NCBI RefSeq assembly: GCF_024169315.1
Contig: NZ_JALJWR010000001.1
Coordinates: 4,576,501-4,640,500 of the forward strand
Direction of reading: 5' to 3'
DNA length: 64,000 nt
Source: Pseudomonas migulae
GTDB taxonomy: Bacteria > Pseudomonadota > Gammaproteobacteria > Pseudomonadales > Pseudomonadaceae
The translations under genes were made by a program, and so were the position numbers. Below the pieces are notes generated by a model. It did not search any database, was not told the DNA's origin, and was given only the letters and a program-made list of their open reading frames with translations. How positions within the stretch are numbered: position 1 is the first letter of the stretch; every line of letters starts with the position of its first letter. Of this stretch, positions 10,853 through 20,337 are shown one piece after another.

Positions 10853-11305
10853 TCAAGTCGTTGCCTGTCTTTCAAGCTGCTCTAGTGCGGCCTCCAGGGC
10901 CAGTCGATAACCGCTGGCGCCAAGGCCGCAGATCACTCCCACCGCTACGTCGGAGAAGTAAGAGTGATGGCGGAAAGGTTCGCGTTTGTGCACGTTAGAC
11001 AAATGCACTTCGATGAATGGGATGCTCACCGCCAGCAGCGCGTCACGTAATGCGACACTTGTGTGCGTAAAAGCTGCTGGGTTGATCAGAATGAAGTCCA
11101 CACCTTCGCTGCGGGCAGCGTGGATGCGGTCGATCAATTCGTACTCGGCGTTGCTTTGCAGGTGCAGCAAATGATGGCCGGCTTCGCGCGCGCGGCGTTC
11201 CAGGTCCTGGTTGATCTGCGCCAGTGTCGTAGCGCCGTAGGTGCCCGGTTCACGGGTGCCGAGCATGTTCAGGTTGGGGCCGTGCAGAACCAATAGCGTT
11301 GCCAT
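10853..11305 (-). CDS. aroQ: Type II 3-dehydroquinate dehydratase
   Basis: The product dehydrates 3-dehydroquinate to 3-dehydroshikimate in the shikimate pathway. The chosen start [16 protein letters not shown] (11305) gives 150 residues, the usual length; the ORF extends 9 codons further up without a better ribosome site. The N-terminal [16 protein letters not shown] loop carries the catalytic arginine and tyrosine, and [16 protein letters not shown] carries the catalytic histidine. It precedes accB on the same strand. Confidence 0.97.
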   Translation of the reverse strand: MATLLVLHGPNLNMLGTREPGTYGATTLAQINQDLERRAREAGHHLLHLQSNAEYELIDRIHAARSEGVDFILINPAAFTHTSVALRDALLAVSIPFIEVHLSNVHKREPFRHHSYFSDVAVGVICGLGASGYRLALEAALEQLERQATT

Positions 11306-11436
11306 CTGCTGTTCCTTGTTATCCGCGTGCATTTGTCAGAACCCGGCGACTATGCCGCAAAGCCTTTGTGACTGTCCAGTTCTATGCAATAGCCAGCACG
11401 ATGGCCGATGTTTGCGCGAAATATGTGACCGGGTGA

Positions 11437-13176
11437 TTAAATCCGGTCATTTGCTTTGGCAACACGTTCGGCGAAGTCCGTCGCGTTGATCTCGCCGATC
11501 ACTCGCACATCGGCGCGTTCGACACCGTCCTTGCCAAAAAACATCAGCGCCGGTGGGCCGAACAGTTTGTAGCGGTCGAGCAGCGCACGTTGTTCCGCGT
11601 TGCTGTCGGTGATGTCGAAGCGGATCAGTCGATAGCCCTTGAGGCGTTCGACGACTTGGGTGTCGTTGAGCACTTCGTGCTCGATGACTTTGCAGCTGAT
11701 GCACCAGTCGGCGTACCAGTCGAGCAGCAGTGGGGTGCTGGACGATCTGGCCTCGGCGAGGACGCGATCCAGTTCGGCCGGGGTGGTGACGGTTTGCCAG
11801 TCGCTGGTGTTTTGCGGCTGCCCGTTGCCGCTGACGATACGCGGCTGGCCGATAGGATTGAGCGGATCAGTCTGGCCACTGAAGGCGCCGTACCAACACG
11901 CCAGCGCATAAAACAGCAAGAACATGCCGAGCAATTGGCCGACACGTTTTCGCGGCGGTTTGTAGACGAACTCCAGCGCACCCATGAACAAACCGACGCC
12001 ACCGGACAGCAAGCCGATCAGCAGCAAGGTGATCTGCCCCGGCAACACCCGACTGAGCAGACCGATCGCCAGCCCCAGCAGCAAAACGCCAATCGCGTTT
12101 TTCACGTAGACCAGCCACGGCCCGCTTTTCGGCAGCCAGGCTGCGCCACCGGTGGCCACCAACAATAGCGGGGCGCCCATGCCGAGGCCGAGCATGAACA
12201 GCTTCAGCCCGCCGCCCAGCGCGTCGCCGCTGGCGCTGATGTACAGCAGCGCGCCGGCCAGCGGTGCCGAGACGCAGGGCGAAACCAACAGACTGGAAAC
12301 CACGCCGAGCACCGCCGCACCCCACAACGAGCCGCCTTCGGTGCGACCCGCGATGCGGTCCAGTCGACTGCTGATCGCCTGCGGTAACTTGAGTTCGAAG
12401 ACGCCGAACATCGCCAGGGCAAACACGGCAAAAAACATCGCGAACGGCACCAGCACCCATGCCGATTGCAGTCGCGCCTGAAGATTGAGCTGTGCGCCGA
12501 ACAGCCCCATCAACGCGCCAAGCAGGGCGAAACAGAGGGCCATTGGCAATACATAGGCGAGGGACAGATTGAAGCCGCGCCAGCCACCGACCTGGCCGCG
12601 CAACACCACGCCGGAGAGGATCGGCAACATGGGCAGCACGCAAGGGGTGAACGTCAGACCCAGGCCGGCGAGGAAGAACAGCGCCAGCTCCCGCCAGCTC
12701 CAGCTCGTGGCAGCACCGCTGCTGCCATCGATACTCAGGCGTTCGGTTTCAGGCGGGTAGCACAGGCCTTTGTCGGCACAGCCCTGATACGTCACGGCCA
12801 GGGTAAAGGCGCGTTGATCGGTGCGTGGCAGTTCTACATCGAGAATCCCGTGGTAAACCTCGACATCGCCAAAGTATTCATCGTGCTTTTGTTCGCCCTT
12901 GGGCAACTGCGCCGTGCCGAGCGCGACATCGGCGGGATCGGCGCGAAACTGAAAGCGATGGCGGTAGAGGTAGTAACCCTCGGTGGCGACAAAGCGCAGT
13001 TTGATCGATTGTGGCGTGCTCTCTACGAGGCTCAGCTGAAAGGCCTCGCGCACCGGCAGGAAGTCGGCGCTGTTGTTGATCGAGCCCAGCGTGGCGCTGG
13101 CCCGACTCTCCAGCAACCCGGCGGCGTTGGCCGGCAGGGCGAGTACTAAAAGCAGCAGGCAAAGCAAACGGCGCAT
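11437..13176 (-). CDS. dsbD: Thiol:disulfide interchange protein DsbD
   Basis: This inner-membrane protein carries electrons from cytoplasmic thioredoxin to periplasmic DsbC, DsbG and cytochrome maturation factors. The start at MRRLLCLLLL (13176) gives a signal peptide ending near PANAAG and a 579-residue protein. The periplasmic alpha domain has Cys133 and Cys139, the multi-helix beta domain contains LTFTPCVLPM and VSPCVSAPLAG, and the C-terminal thioredoxin-like domain has DWYADWCISCK. The longer ORF to 13626 is an artefact overlapping the next gene. It precedes aroQ on the same strand, with a gap of 131 bases. Confidence 0.97.
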   Translation of the reverse strand: MRRLLCLLLLVLALPANAAGLLESRASATLGSINNSADFLPVREAFQLSLVESTPQSIKLRFVATEGYYLYRHRFQFRADPADVALGTAQLPKGEQKHDEYFGDVEVYHGILDVELPRTDQRAFTLAVTYQGCADKGLCYPPETERLSIDGSSGAATSWSWRELALFFLAGLGLTFTPCVLPMLPILSGVVLRGQVGGWRGFNLSLAYVLPMALCFALLGALMGLFGAQLNLQARLQSAWVLVPFAMFFAVFALAMFGVFELKLPQAISSRLDRIAGRTEGGSLWGAAVLGVVSSLLVSPCVSAPLAGALLYISASGDALGGGLKLFMLGLGMGAPLLLVATGGAAWLPKSGPWLVYVKNAIGVLLLGLAIGLLSRVLPGQITLLLIGLLSGGVGLFMGALEFVYKPPRKRVGQLLGMFLLFYALACWYGAFSGQTDPLNPIGQPRIVSGNGQPQNTSDWQTVTTPAELDRVLAEARSSSTPLLLDWYADWCISCKVIEHEVLNDTQVVERLKGYRLIRFDITDSNAEQRALLDRYKLFGPPALMFFGKDGVERADVRVIGEINATDFAERVAKANDRI

Positions 13177-13244
13177 GACAATCTCGCGTATCAGAGTTGG
13201 GGGCATGATAGCGGACGGCGGCGCGTGTTGCCTCGTAACCCATT

Positions 13245-13336
13245 CTGTAGGAGCGAGGCTTGCCCGCGAAGAACGATAACGCGGTTTGCCTGAAAGACCG
13301 CGTCGTATGGTTCGCGGGCAAGCCTCGCTCCTACAG
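13245..13336. repeat. REPIN of the GTAGGAGCGAGG type
   Basis: CTGTAGGAGCGAGGCTTGCC and its inverted partner lie between the chemoreceptor gene and dsbD and fill most of that spacer. Between the arms, CGCGGTTT and its neighbours form a further short dyad. Confidence 0.9.
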
Positions 13337-13345
13337 GGAATGTAG

Positions 13346-15292
13346 TCAGACGCGGAAGGCTTGAACGGCTGTATGCAGTCTTCCGCCCAGCACCAACAAA
13401 TGCTCCCCTTGCTCACGGCCTTCACCGATACGCAGCAAGTTATCCCCACCCAATTGGTGAATCCTCTCACTGTGATCACGGATCTCGCTGACAGCGCCGC
13501 TCTGCTGGGCAGTGACATCGGCAATGCGCACGGCGGTGTCGGAAATGGTCTGGATCGCCCCGACGATCTTGTCCAGCGCACCGTCAGCGGCCTGGGCCTG
13601 GTTGGCCGTTGCTTCAGCATGCTCAACCTGCGCGCGCATGCCTTCCACCGATTGCTGCGCCGCTGCTTGCAACCCCGCGATCAAGGTCTGAATTTCGGCC
13701 GTGGCGCCCGCGGTGCGTTGTGCCAGTGAGCGAACCTCTTCCGCCACGACGGCAAAACCGCGACCCATTTCCCCGGCCCGGGCCGCTTCGATGGCCGCGT
13801 TCAGCGCCAGCAGGTTGGTCTGGTCGGCAATCGAGCGAATCACCGTCAGCACGCCGCCGATGGTGGCCGATTCCGAAGCCAGGTGTTCGATCATCTGGGC
13901 ATTGCCTTGCACTTCACCGACCAGCGCATGCAGGCCAGTGAGGCTCAAACCGATGACTTTTTGCCCATGTTCCACCGCCAGCCCGGCATGACGGCTGGCG
14001 TCGGCGGCCTGGCTGGCATCACCGGCCACTTGTTGAATGGTCGCTTCCAGCTCACCGAGAGAATCACGGATAAGCGCCGTGTCACCCGCCTGATGCTCGG
14101 CGCCGCTGTGCAGGTCATTGCTCAATTCGGCCAGGGTGCGACTGCTGCCGGCGACCTGTTCGGCATTGAGGCGAATGGTCCCGACCAGATCGACGAGGTA
14201 AGCGCGCAAGCGGTTGAGCGAGGCTTGAATGTCATGCAGCTCGCGATTGGTCTTGCCCAATTCAATGTCCCGGCTGAAGTCGCCCTCGGCCCAGGTCGAA
14301 AGCGCCGGCGCGAGGTTGGTCAGCGTCCGGGCGAGGCGTCGTTGCAGGGTGTCGATGAGCAACGCGATCAGCAGGATCAGGCCGATCATCACGCCTTGCA
14401 TCAGCCGTACTTCGCTCTGGATTTGCCCGTGCTGGGCACGAACTACCGGTTCCAGCCCGGCGATGGCCTGTTGCACGTCGGCGATTTTCAGGTGCGTGGC
14501 GGTGCTGAGGTCGGTGCGTTTCTGAATTTGCTCGCGGGTGCGTGCAAGCTCGGCGGGGTAGCGGGTCAGCAGACTATTCAATTCACGCTTGAGCCCGACG
14601 CCAGCATCTTCGGCCACGGCTTTTTCGGTGTTCTCCAGGCCCATCATCGCGGCGAAATCGTCGGTACCCGATTCACTTTTACTGGCTACGCCGAGTAGCG
14701 GCAGGGCATTCAGAAGTTCAGCTTGAGCGCGGATGTTGGTGACTTCACGTTCAACATCCGCCGCCAGTTCACTGCGACCGCTGCTGACCAGTTTGTCCCG
14801 GGCCAGCGACAGTTTGCCCAGGTGTTGGGAGGCAGTGAGCAGCGGTGCCAGATACGTCGCATTGCCGCTGGCGTACTGGCTGAGCTGATCGAGGCTGGCA
14901 CCGAGCTCGCGTTCGGCTTGCAACAGCAGCGCTTGCGGGTCGCCCGCGAGTTTGCCGGCGGCCAGCAGGTCGGTTTTGCTGAACTCATCCAGGTTTTTCA
15001 GGCTGGGGCGCAAGGTGTCGGCCAGTGTCGGCGGCAGTTCACCCAGTTCCTTCTGCAGCGCGTCGATGGCCTGGCTGGCGCTGCTCAGGCGCAAGGCGTC
15101 ACCGCTGGCGAGGTAATCCTCAACGTTGCGCGCCACTTCATTTTGAAATTGCTGAGACAAGCCCAGGTAGCGCTCCATCAACAAATACGGGCGTTCCAGG
15201 GCTTTTTGCGACCACCAGAGCGTGGCGCCGAGGGCCACGCACACGGCGACTAAAAGGAGGGTGTTGAGATTGGTCAGCAGCTTCAGGCGCAT
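13346..15292 (-). CDS. ctpL: Methyl-accepting chemotaxis protein (CtpL-like)
   Basis: This is a transmembrane chemoreceptor of 648 residues, starting at [10 protein letters not shown] (15292). TM1 is about residues 8-28, followed by a long all-helical periplasmic sensor, TM2 near 305 ([14 protein letters not shown]), a HAMP domain and the cytoplasmic signalling domain. The hairpin tip [21 protein letters not shown] is conserved. PA4844 (CtpL), which senses phosphate and aromatics in P. aeruginosa, occupies the same place between dsbD and the diguanylate cyclase; the name rests on that synteny and the helical sensor type. The ligand here is not shown by the sequence. Confidence 0.85.
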   Translation of the reverse strand: MRLKLLTNLNTLLLVAVCVALGATLWWSQKALERPYLLMERYLGLSQQFQNEVARNVEDYLASGDALRLSSASQAIDALQKELGELPPTLADTLRPSLKNLDEFSKTDLLAAGKLAGDPQALLLQAERELGASLDQLSQYASGNATYLAPLLTASQHLGKLSLARDKLVSSGRSELAADVEREVTNIRAQAELLNALPLLGVASKSESGTDDFAAMMGLENTEKAVAEDAGVGLKRELNSLLTRYPAELARTREQIQKRTDLSTATHLKIADVQQAIAGLEPVVRAQHGQIQSEVRLMQGVMIGLILLIALLIDTLQRRLARTLTNLAPALSTWAEGDFSRDIELGKTNRELHDIQASLNRLRAYLVDLVGTIRLNAEQVAGSSRTLAELSNDLHSGAEHQAGDTALIRDSLGELEATIQQVAGDASQAADASRHAGLAVEHGQKVIGLSLTGLHALVGEVQGNAQMIEHLASESATIGGVLTVIRSIADQTNLLALNAAIEAARAGEMGRGFAVVAEEVRSLAQRTAGATAEIQTLIAGLQAAAQQSVEGMRAQVEHAEATANQAQAADGALDKIVGAIQTISDTAVRIADVTAQQSGAVSEIRDHSERIHQLGGDNLLRIGEGREQGEHLLVLGGRLHTAVQAFRV

Positions 15293-15342
15293 CGGGACTA
15301 CCAACGGCAGAATGGTAAGTGCCTGAAGTTATTGCGTTTCTG

Positions 15343-17013
15343 TTACAGGGTTATGACTGAATGGGTGGATTCCGATGAAAAAGTGGCACTTTGCTGTGAT
15401 GCCCGTGCCGCTTGCACGCGGTTGCGCCCGGCGTGCTTGGCACGGTACAGCGCCTCGTCTGCCTGGCTGGCCATCATCAGGCCGTCGGAGTCTTCGCACA
15501 GCTCGACCACCCCGGCGCTGAAGGTGCACCAGAGATCCTGCGGCTGGGCGGGGTAATGAATCTCCGCAAAACGCTGACGGATTTCATCGAGGACGTTGTA
15601 GGCCGCTTCGATATCGGTGTCCGGCATGACGATGGCGAACTCTTCACCGCCGTAACGGCCGATGAAGTCCGTCTTGCGCAGGCGTTGCTTGAGAAACAGC
15701 GCCAGGCTCTTGATCACGCGGTCGCCCATCGGGTGGCCGTGACTGTCGTTGACCCGTTTGAAATGATCGATGTCGAGCATCGCAAAACTCAATGGCTTGC
15801 TCTCGCGACGGGCGCGGAACGAACAGTCTTCGAGCAATTGCAGAATGTGCGTGTGGTTGTACAGCCCGGTGAGGCTGTCGCGGACCATCCGCGCTTTGAG
15901 ATTGCGTGCACGCGCCGCACGGTTGCGCACGGTGGTGATCAGGTGACGCGGTTTGATCGGCTTGGTCAGGAAGTCGTCGCCGCCCTCGCTCATGGCGTCG
16001 AGCTGCTTGTCCAGATCGTCCTCGGCGGACAGGTAAATGATCGGCACGCTGACGTAGCGGTCGTTGTGGCGAATCACCTTGGCCAGTTCTGTGCCGGTGC
16101 AGCTCGGCATGTACATGTCGAGGATGATCAGGTCGGGCTGGAAGTCTGCCAGTTCGGCCATGGCCTGGATCGGCTCGATCAGGGTTCGCGTGACGATCCC
16201 GGCGCTGTTGAGCAGGCGCTCGGTGTGCAAGGCCTGGGCGCGGGAGTCGTCGATGATCAGCACTTTATAAGGTTCGTATTGCGCAACGCAGGTCAGGACT
16301 TCGATTTTCTCCAGCAGGCTCGACGCTTCGAGGGTGCCGGTCAGAAATTCCTGACCGCCGGCGCGCACCGCCGCGAGACGGGTCGGGGTATCGGTTTCGA
16401 GCAGGCTGAAAAACAGCAGCGGCAACGGTTCATCCAGGCCAACCTGGGCTTCGGCGGCCAGTTTCAGGCCGATGCCGGGACCGCTGAAGTCCACGTCCAT
16501 GACGATCGCAGCGGGCAGCCGTTCGACCATCGACGAGCGAAATGCCGACACGCTGTCGAGGGATTGGGCGCTGAGCCCGAAAAACTCCAGCTGCTTGGCC
16601 AGGCGCTCGGCACGCTCGTGATCCTGCAACATCACATAGATCGGCTTGCGCAGCGGCGGCAGGAAGGTCTGTTCGAGTTGATCGCCGTGGCGCAGGCCGG
16701 TGCGTGACAGGCGCTGCATCAAGCGATTGAGGTCGGTGATCAGGCCGCTGCTCAGGCGTCCGCGATTGGCGTCGACAGCTTCCAGCGACTGGCCGATGTG
16801 ACGCGCCAGCTGGATGTGTTCCGGTTGTTCGAAACGCTCGGCGAAACGCAGCAGGCGCAGGTTGGCCTCGCTCAGTTCCGATAAGTCGGTGACGGACCAC
16901 TCACTGCGTTGCAGGCGCTGCCAGATCTCAAGAATTTGACGTGCCTGATGAATTACCCGCTGGGCAAAGTGGTGCTTGAGGCGCTCACGGCTGGGGTCTT
17001 CTGGCTCGGTCAT
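15343..17013 (-). CDS. gcbA: Diguanylate cyclase with two receiver domains (GcbA type)
   Basis: The product makes cyclic di-GMP. It has 556 residues. An N-terminal helical region is followed by a degenerate receiver (about 125-240), a canonical receiver (248-365, VLIIDDSRAQ with phospho-acceptor Asp299 in LIILDMYMPS) and a GGDEF domain. The active-site signature is GGEEF (455-459), and an allosteric I-site RKTD lies five residues upstream (446-449), so product inhibition is expected. It matches PA4843/GcbA, which promotes initial attachment in P. fluorescens and P. aeruginosa, in domains and gene order. The cytoplasmic chemoreceptor partner gene follows after 50 bases. Confidence 0.92.
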   Translation of the reverse strand: MTEPEDPSRERLKHHFAQRVIHQARQILEIWQRLQRSEWSVTDLSELSEANLRLLRFAERFEQPEHIQLARHIGQSLEAVDANRGRLSSGLITDLNRLMQRLSRTGLRHGDQLEQTFLPPLRKPIYVMLQDHERAERLAKQLEFFGLSAQSLDSVSAFRSSMVERLPAAIVMDVDFSGPGIGLKLAAEAQVGLDEPLPLLFFSLLETDTPTRLAAVRAGGQEFLTGTLEASSLLEKIEVLTCVAQYEPYKVLIIDDSRAQALHTERLLNSAGIVTRTLIEPIQAMAELADFQPDLIILDMYMPSCTGTELAKVIRHNDRYVSVPIIYLSAEDDLDKQLDAMSEGGDDFLTKPIKPRHLITTVRNRAARARNLKARMVRDSLTGLYNHTHILQLLEDCSFRARRESKPLSFAMLDIDHFKRVNDSHGHPMGDRVIKSLALFLKQRLRKTDFIGRYGGEEFAIVMPDTDIEAAYNVLDEIRQRFAEIHYPAQPQDLWCTFSAGVVELCEDSDGLMMASQADEALYRAKHAGRNRVQAARASQQSATFSSESTHSVITL

Positions 17014-17339
17014 ATCCTGACTACTAGTTAGGGTGCATGCTGAGATCGACTGGTGGCTCTATGCTAGCACCTCTTTTCGTTTGCATGAGTGTCGTACGTC
17101 AATAATCTGCATGCAGACGTCATTCAGTTTCTGACTGGCTGGTCTGAAAATGCCTGTGGGTTATTCAGAAAGGCCCGTGGGGTGGGTGTCTCAGGGCGTT
17201 TTTCGTATTTTTGTGCGAAGCGTCCGTCGGCTCGGCGAGTGTTATTTGTCAGGGAGTTCTGGTTTTTAGATTGCTGGATTCGAGCCGGATTTTCGGCGTG
17301 TAGGGTGTCAGGGAAACCCTTAGATGCCATCCACGAATC
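17014..17339. other. Intergenic region between gcbA and the Hcp operon
   Basis: These 326 bases hold no convincing gene. The half next to gcbA should carry its promoter. The half from about 17090 is visibly richer in A and T runs than the neighbouring core genes, which fits the left edge of inserted DNA. No direct repeats, integrase remnant or tRNA end was seen. Confidence 0.6.
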
Positions 17340-18491
17340 ATGACCCAGTGTTTCAAAAACCAACCCAGCGATCAGCAGCGCCTCAACCACAACAGCACAC
17401 CCGTCGCTGAATGTGAATGCAAAGAGGAGCGGCTTTATGGCAGCAAGACACTCATTACCGACGTGCCAATTCTTACTTGCGCCTGCCTGTGGCGACACTA
17501 CCAGCGCGAGGCGGAAGAGATTGTCGCACCCGGTGGTGTACTGATTGCCGACCCGGTAGAGCGCAACCGCGTGATCAACGCTGCCTACGCTCGCCTGTGG
17601 CTGCACGATTCAAGGTTTCAGTGGGCCGGGCTGGCGGCATTTGCCTCCAAGCAGGTTGGCTGCGGGTTGCTGCATGCGGCGGACAGTATCGATCTCATTC
17701 GCGATGAGCAGGAGGCGCGTCAACGTGTGCGCGATAGCCGCAGCGAGTTCGGGCTGCTGACGCCAGACAAGATGTCCGGGCAGGCGGATGAGCTGCGTGA
17801 CTATAAAGAAGCGGATGCACGAAATCCGGTGCCCTCTGTGGATTTTCGTGCACCGGGGGACGACTTGTCGCTGGTGCAACAGCAGTTCCGACATGGGCAC
17901 GACATGATGGCGCTGGGGAATACCACGCTGTTTCTCGATGTTTTTCCGTTGCATGAGTTTTATGCGAAGCGTGGGTTGAAGGAGTTGAAGAAGTGCCTGG
18001 AGGCCCGGAAGAGCATTTACGGGCATCCGAAGTTCCCGGTGCTGTGGCCAGTGGGGGAGGAAAGACTGCAGTTCGGAGTGGGTTACTACGAGATTTTGCT
18101 GGGCTTTGAGGCGATAGAGGACGGAGACATCGCCGCAAGTGTTAAGCATTTGGCGAGGCATGAACAGATCAATATCCTCCAGCCGACGATTTACCAGGAC
18201 CGTCAATTGGTGGCTTTGCTGCGTGCCAACCACGCATCCTATGTGACGCGGTTTCCTTCAGGCGTTGCCCAGGCGATTGAGTTGACCCTTACCAGCCAAT
18301 GCCAGCGTGTCGAGGATGGGCGAACCATCGATTTTGGCGACAATCCGCTGGCGGACTTGTCCGACATCAAGCAGCGAATGGCATTCGTGCTCCAGGCCGC
18401 CGCGCGTTTTGATCAGATGCTCGGTGACCACGACCGTTATGCATTGGAGCAGTCGATCAGCGAGATCGCAGCAAGCGGTGGCAGCCGATGA
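17340..18491 (+). CDS. DUF2515-like protein of the Hcp operon
   Basis: This 383-residue protein has unknown function. The stretch NRVINAAYARLWLHDSRFQW followed by AGLAAFASKQVGCGLLHA resembles DUF2515 proteins, which occur beside T6SS genes in Pseudomonas; this is a recollection of family features, not a search result. No signal peptide or membrane helix is seen, and several Cys residues (ECECKEE, CACLW) sit near the N-terminus. The ATG at 17340 has no clear ribosome site. A strong one (AAAGAGGAG, near 17421) instead precedes an ATG in another frame, so the N-terminus is uncertain. Its stop overlaps the next start by 4 bases. It could be an effector or an accessory factor. Confidence 0.75.
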   Translation: MTQCFKNQPSDQQRLNHNSTPVAECECKEERLYGSKTLITDVPILTCACLWRHYQREAEEIVAPGGVLIADPVERNRVINAAYARLWLHDSRFQWAGLAAFASKQVGCGLLHAADSIDLIRDEQEARQRVRDSRSEFGLLTPDKMSGQADELRDYKEADARNPVPSVDFRAPGDDLSLVQQQFRHGHDMMALGNTTLFLDVFPLHEFYAKRGLKELKKCLEARKSIYGHPKFPVLWPVGEERLQFGVGYYEILLGFEAIEDGDIAASVKHLARHEQINILQPTIYQDRQLVALLRANHASYVTRFPSGVAQAIELTLTSQCQRVEDGRTIDFGDNPLADLSDIKQRMAFVLQAAARFDQMLGDHDRYALEQSISEIAASGGSR

Positions 18492-19225
18492 CTCTGCGCC
18501 CACGTAGGTTCGGCTGGCGCTGCGGCACCTACCTTCTTGTCCTGGCTGGCCTGACGTGGGCCGTCATACATCGCCTGACGCAACCTCTCTGGGATGAACC
18601 CGAAATCGTCGTGGAAATTGGGGGGAGGTATGAAGATCTGCGCAGAAACTCTTCAGCTCCCTTTAGTCCGGAGATCCGCGACCGCATCTGGTACGGCATT
18701 CCCATGACCGACGCACGATTGCGATTTGTTGATCCACAGTTCGGATTCACCACGCCGGCGGCGCGCTTTTTCACTGTCAATTTTGACGACAATGTCATTT
18801 CCGGTATCCGCATGTCCCCGCAGATCGAGCCACTACTGCTCGATGATGCCCTGAAGGTTGCGCTGGATTTACAAAACCAGTGGCGCGGGGGCGGATGGAG
18901 GGTGGCCGGTAGGACACGTTATCCACCCTTTGCCGACACGCCGGAATGGCGAGCACAGTTGCGAGACGTTAATAAAGGAGGCACGGTTTACTGGAAGGCT
19001 GGCAAAAAATATCAAGTCTTGATGTACGTCCACCGTTTCAAATACGACCGACGACCCGATGAAGAGCGGTATCTCATCACACTGTCGATCAGCAAGCCGT
19101 GGACGCCTTTCGCAGAAGATGGAGACGAAGAAGCTCTGATTGAACTGGATCAATCCATCCCGCTCACCCCCTTGTTTCCCAAAAAAACCAAAGGAGCCCC
19201 GCCATGCCCACTCCCGCCTTCATGA
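18488..19225 (+). CDS. Membrane-anchored protein of unknown function in the Hcp operon
   Basis: This 245-residue protein has one N-terminal hydrophobic segment (about 13-28, TYLLVLAGLTWAVI), then a soluble domain rich in beta-type sequence (DPEIVVEIGGRYED..., TVYWKAGKKYQVLMYVHRFK). The predicted topology is an inner-membrane anchor with a periplasmic domain, as expected for an immunity protein to a periplasm-acting toxin or for a T6SS accessory protein. The start overlaps the DUF2515-like gene by 4 bases, and the end overlaps hcp by 22 bases. I do not recognise the family. Confidence 0.72.
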   Translation: MTLRPRRFGWRCGTYLLVLAGLTWAVIHRLTQPLWDEPEIVVEIGGRYEDLRRNSSAPFSPEIRDRIWYGIPMTDARLRFVDPQFGFTTPAARFFTVNFDDNVISGIRMSPQIEPLLLDDALKVALDLQNQWRGGGWRVAGRTRYPPFADTPEWRAQLRDVNKGGTVYWKAGKKYQVLMYVHRFKYDRRPDEERYLITLSISKPWTPFAEDGDEEALIELDQSIPLTPLFPKKTKGAPPCPLPPS

Positions 19226-19710
19226 CCCTCCACGGCGAACGACAAGGCCTGATCAGCGCTGGCGCTTTCACGGAAGCATCGGTGGGTAACTCCTACCAAC
19301 TGGGCCGCGAAGACCAGATCATGATCCAGGCCCTGAGCCACGGCATCTTCGTCCCCAAAGGCTCGGGCGCCGGGCGTCGGATGCACAAACCCCTGATCAT
19401 CACCAAGGCTATCGACAAAGCCTCGCCGCTGATCAACATCGCGTTGTGTTCCGGCGAATTGCTTAGCCAATGCCGTATCAAGTGGTATCGCACGTCGGCT
19501 CAAGGCACCCAGGAGCATTTCTACACAATGGAGCTGGAAGACGCGCTGATCATCGGCGCTGAAGTGCTCATGCCCCATTGCCAGGACCCCGGCACCGCTC
19601 ACCTCACTCAACTGGAGAAGATCCATTTCAGTTACCGGCGAATTTACTGGCGGCATGAAATCAGCCGAACCATGGGTTCCGATGAGTGGAACACCGAGGT
19701 GCAGGGATGA
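19204..19710 (+). CDS. hcp: Hcp-family T6SS tube protein
   Basis: Hcp hexamers stack into the T6SS inner tube and can carry effectors in their lumen. The 168-residue product begins MPTPAFMTLHGERQGLISAG, then has the family features NSYQLGREDQIMIQALSHGI, HKPLIITKAIDKASPLI and the C-terminal strand region (LEKIHFSYRRIYWRHEISRT). AAAGGAG lies 7 bases before the ATG. No sheath, baseplate or ClpV gene is in the window, so this is an orphan hcp that would depend on an apparatus encoded elsewhere. It overlaps the genes on both sides. Confidence 0.93.
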   Translation: MPTPAFMTLHGERQGLISAGAFTEASVGNSYQLGREDQIMIQALSHGIFVPKGSGAGRRMHKPLIITKAIDKASPLINIALCSGELLSQCRIKWYRTSAQGTQEHFYTMELEDALIIGAEVLMPHCQDPGTAHLTQLEKIHFSYRRIYWRHEISRTMGSDEWNTEVQG

Positions 19711-20183
19711 GGCTGGTCAACGAATTCGGCCTGTCCGAACAGGAGCGCCAACATGCCTGGCCCACTGCGCAAGCGCTGGAACTTGTGCGCCAGGCGCTGC
19801 TGGATCGACAGCCTATCGATGGACTGGACGAGTTGCGCATGGGGCTGTTGATCGATACCGACAGCGAGGTGCTTGACCAGATCGAGCGGGGAGAGTGGTG
19901 GTTGGTCAGGCCTGAAGCCGATTACGCTGACTGGGTAATGCCGGAGCGGGCCTTTGATCCAAAGATAATGGAGCTGATGCAAAATCCGCCCGTTCAGCCG
20001 TCGAGATCGCCAAGGGTCTTTCGCCTCGTAGACAGCGTGACCGGAGAGCCGCTGGCGCTGCATCACTATCTCGCGACGGTGGATGGGGATACGGCGCCGC
20101 GCAGAACCGACGGCGAGGGCATCGCGCACCTTTTTCTATCGGCTGGGGTTCAGCAAATATCAATGAAGGTCACTGGCGTTTAA
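19707..20183 (+). CDS. Small protein downstream of Hcp, possible TTR-like domain
   Basis: This is a 158-residue soluble protein of unknown function. Its ATG overlaps the hcp stop (ATGA), so the two are translationally coupled. Residues 1-100 look alpha-helical. The C-terminal third (FRLVDSVTGEPLALHHYLAT, then RTDGEGIAHLFLSAGVQQIS) has the pattern of a small beta-sandwich of the transthyretin/carboxypeptidase-regulatory type, seen elsewhere on T6SS spike proteins as an adaptor. A role as Hcp cargo, chaperone or adaptor is an inference from position and this pattern. Confidence 0.72.
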   Translation: MRLVNEFGLSEQERQHAWPTAQALELVRQALLDRQPIDGLDELRMGLLIDTDSEVLDQIERGEWWLVRPEADYADWVMPERAFDPKIMELMQNPPVQPSRSPRVFRLVDSVTGEPLALHHYLATVDGDTAPRRTDGEGIAHLFLSAGVQQISMKVTGV

Positions 20184-20337
20184 CGCGGGCAGGGCGGCTC
20201 GGGTTCATGGGCACGGTTTTCACAGCTACCTGACGGTAATTTACCCGGATAACCCGACGACGGGTGCCGGGCAAAGGCACGTTGTTGTATGGTTGTGGTC
20301 GAAACCGATGAACTCAAGTGATTGAAAGGATATCGCC

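Noticed and set aside
15293..15345. Possible PHO box upstream of the ctpL-like gene
   Set aside because: CTGTAAC overlaps the gcbA stop codon, and the second half-site is poor, so phosphate control is not supported by the sequence.
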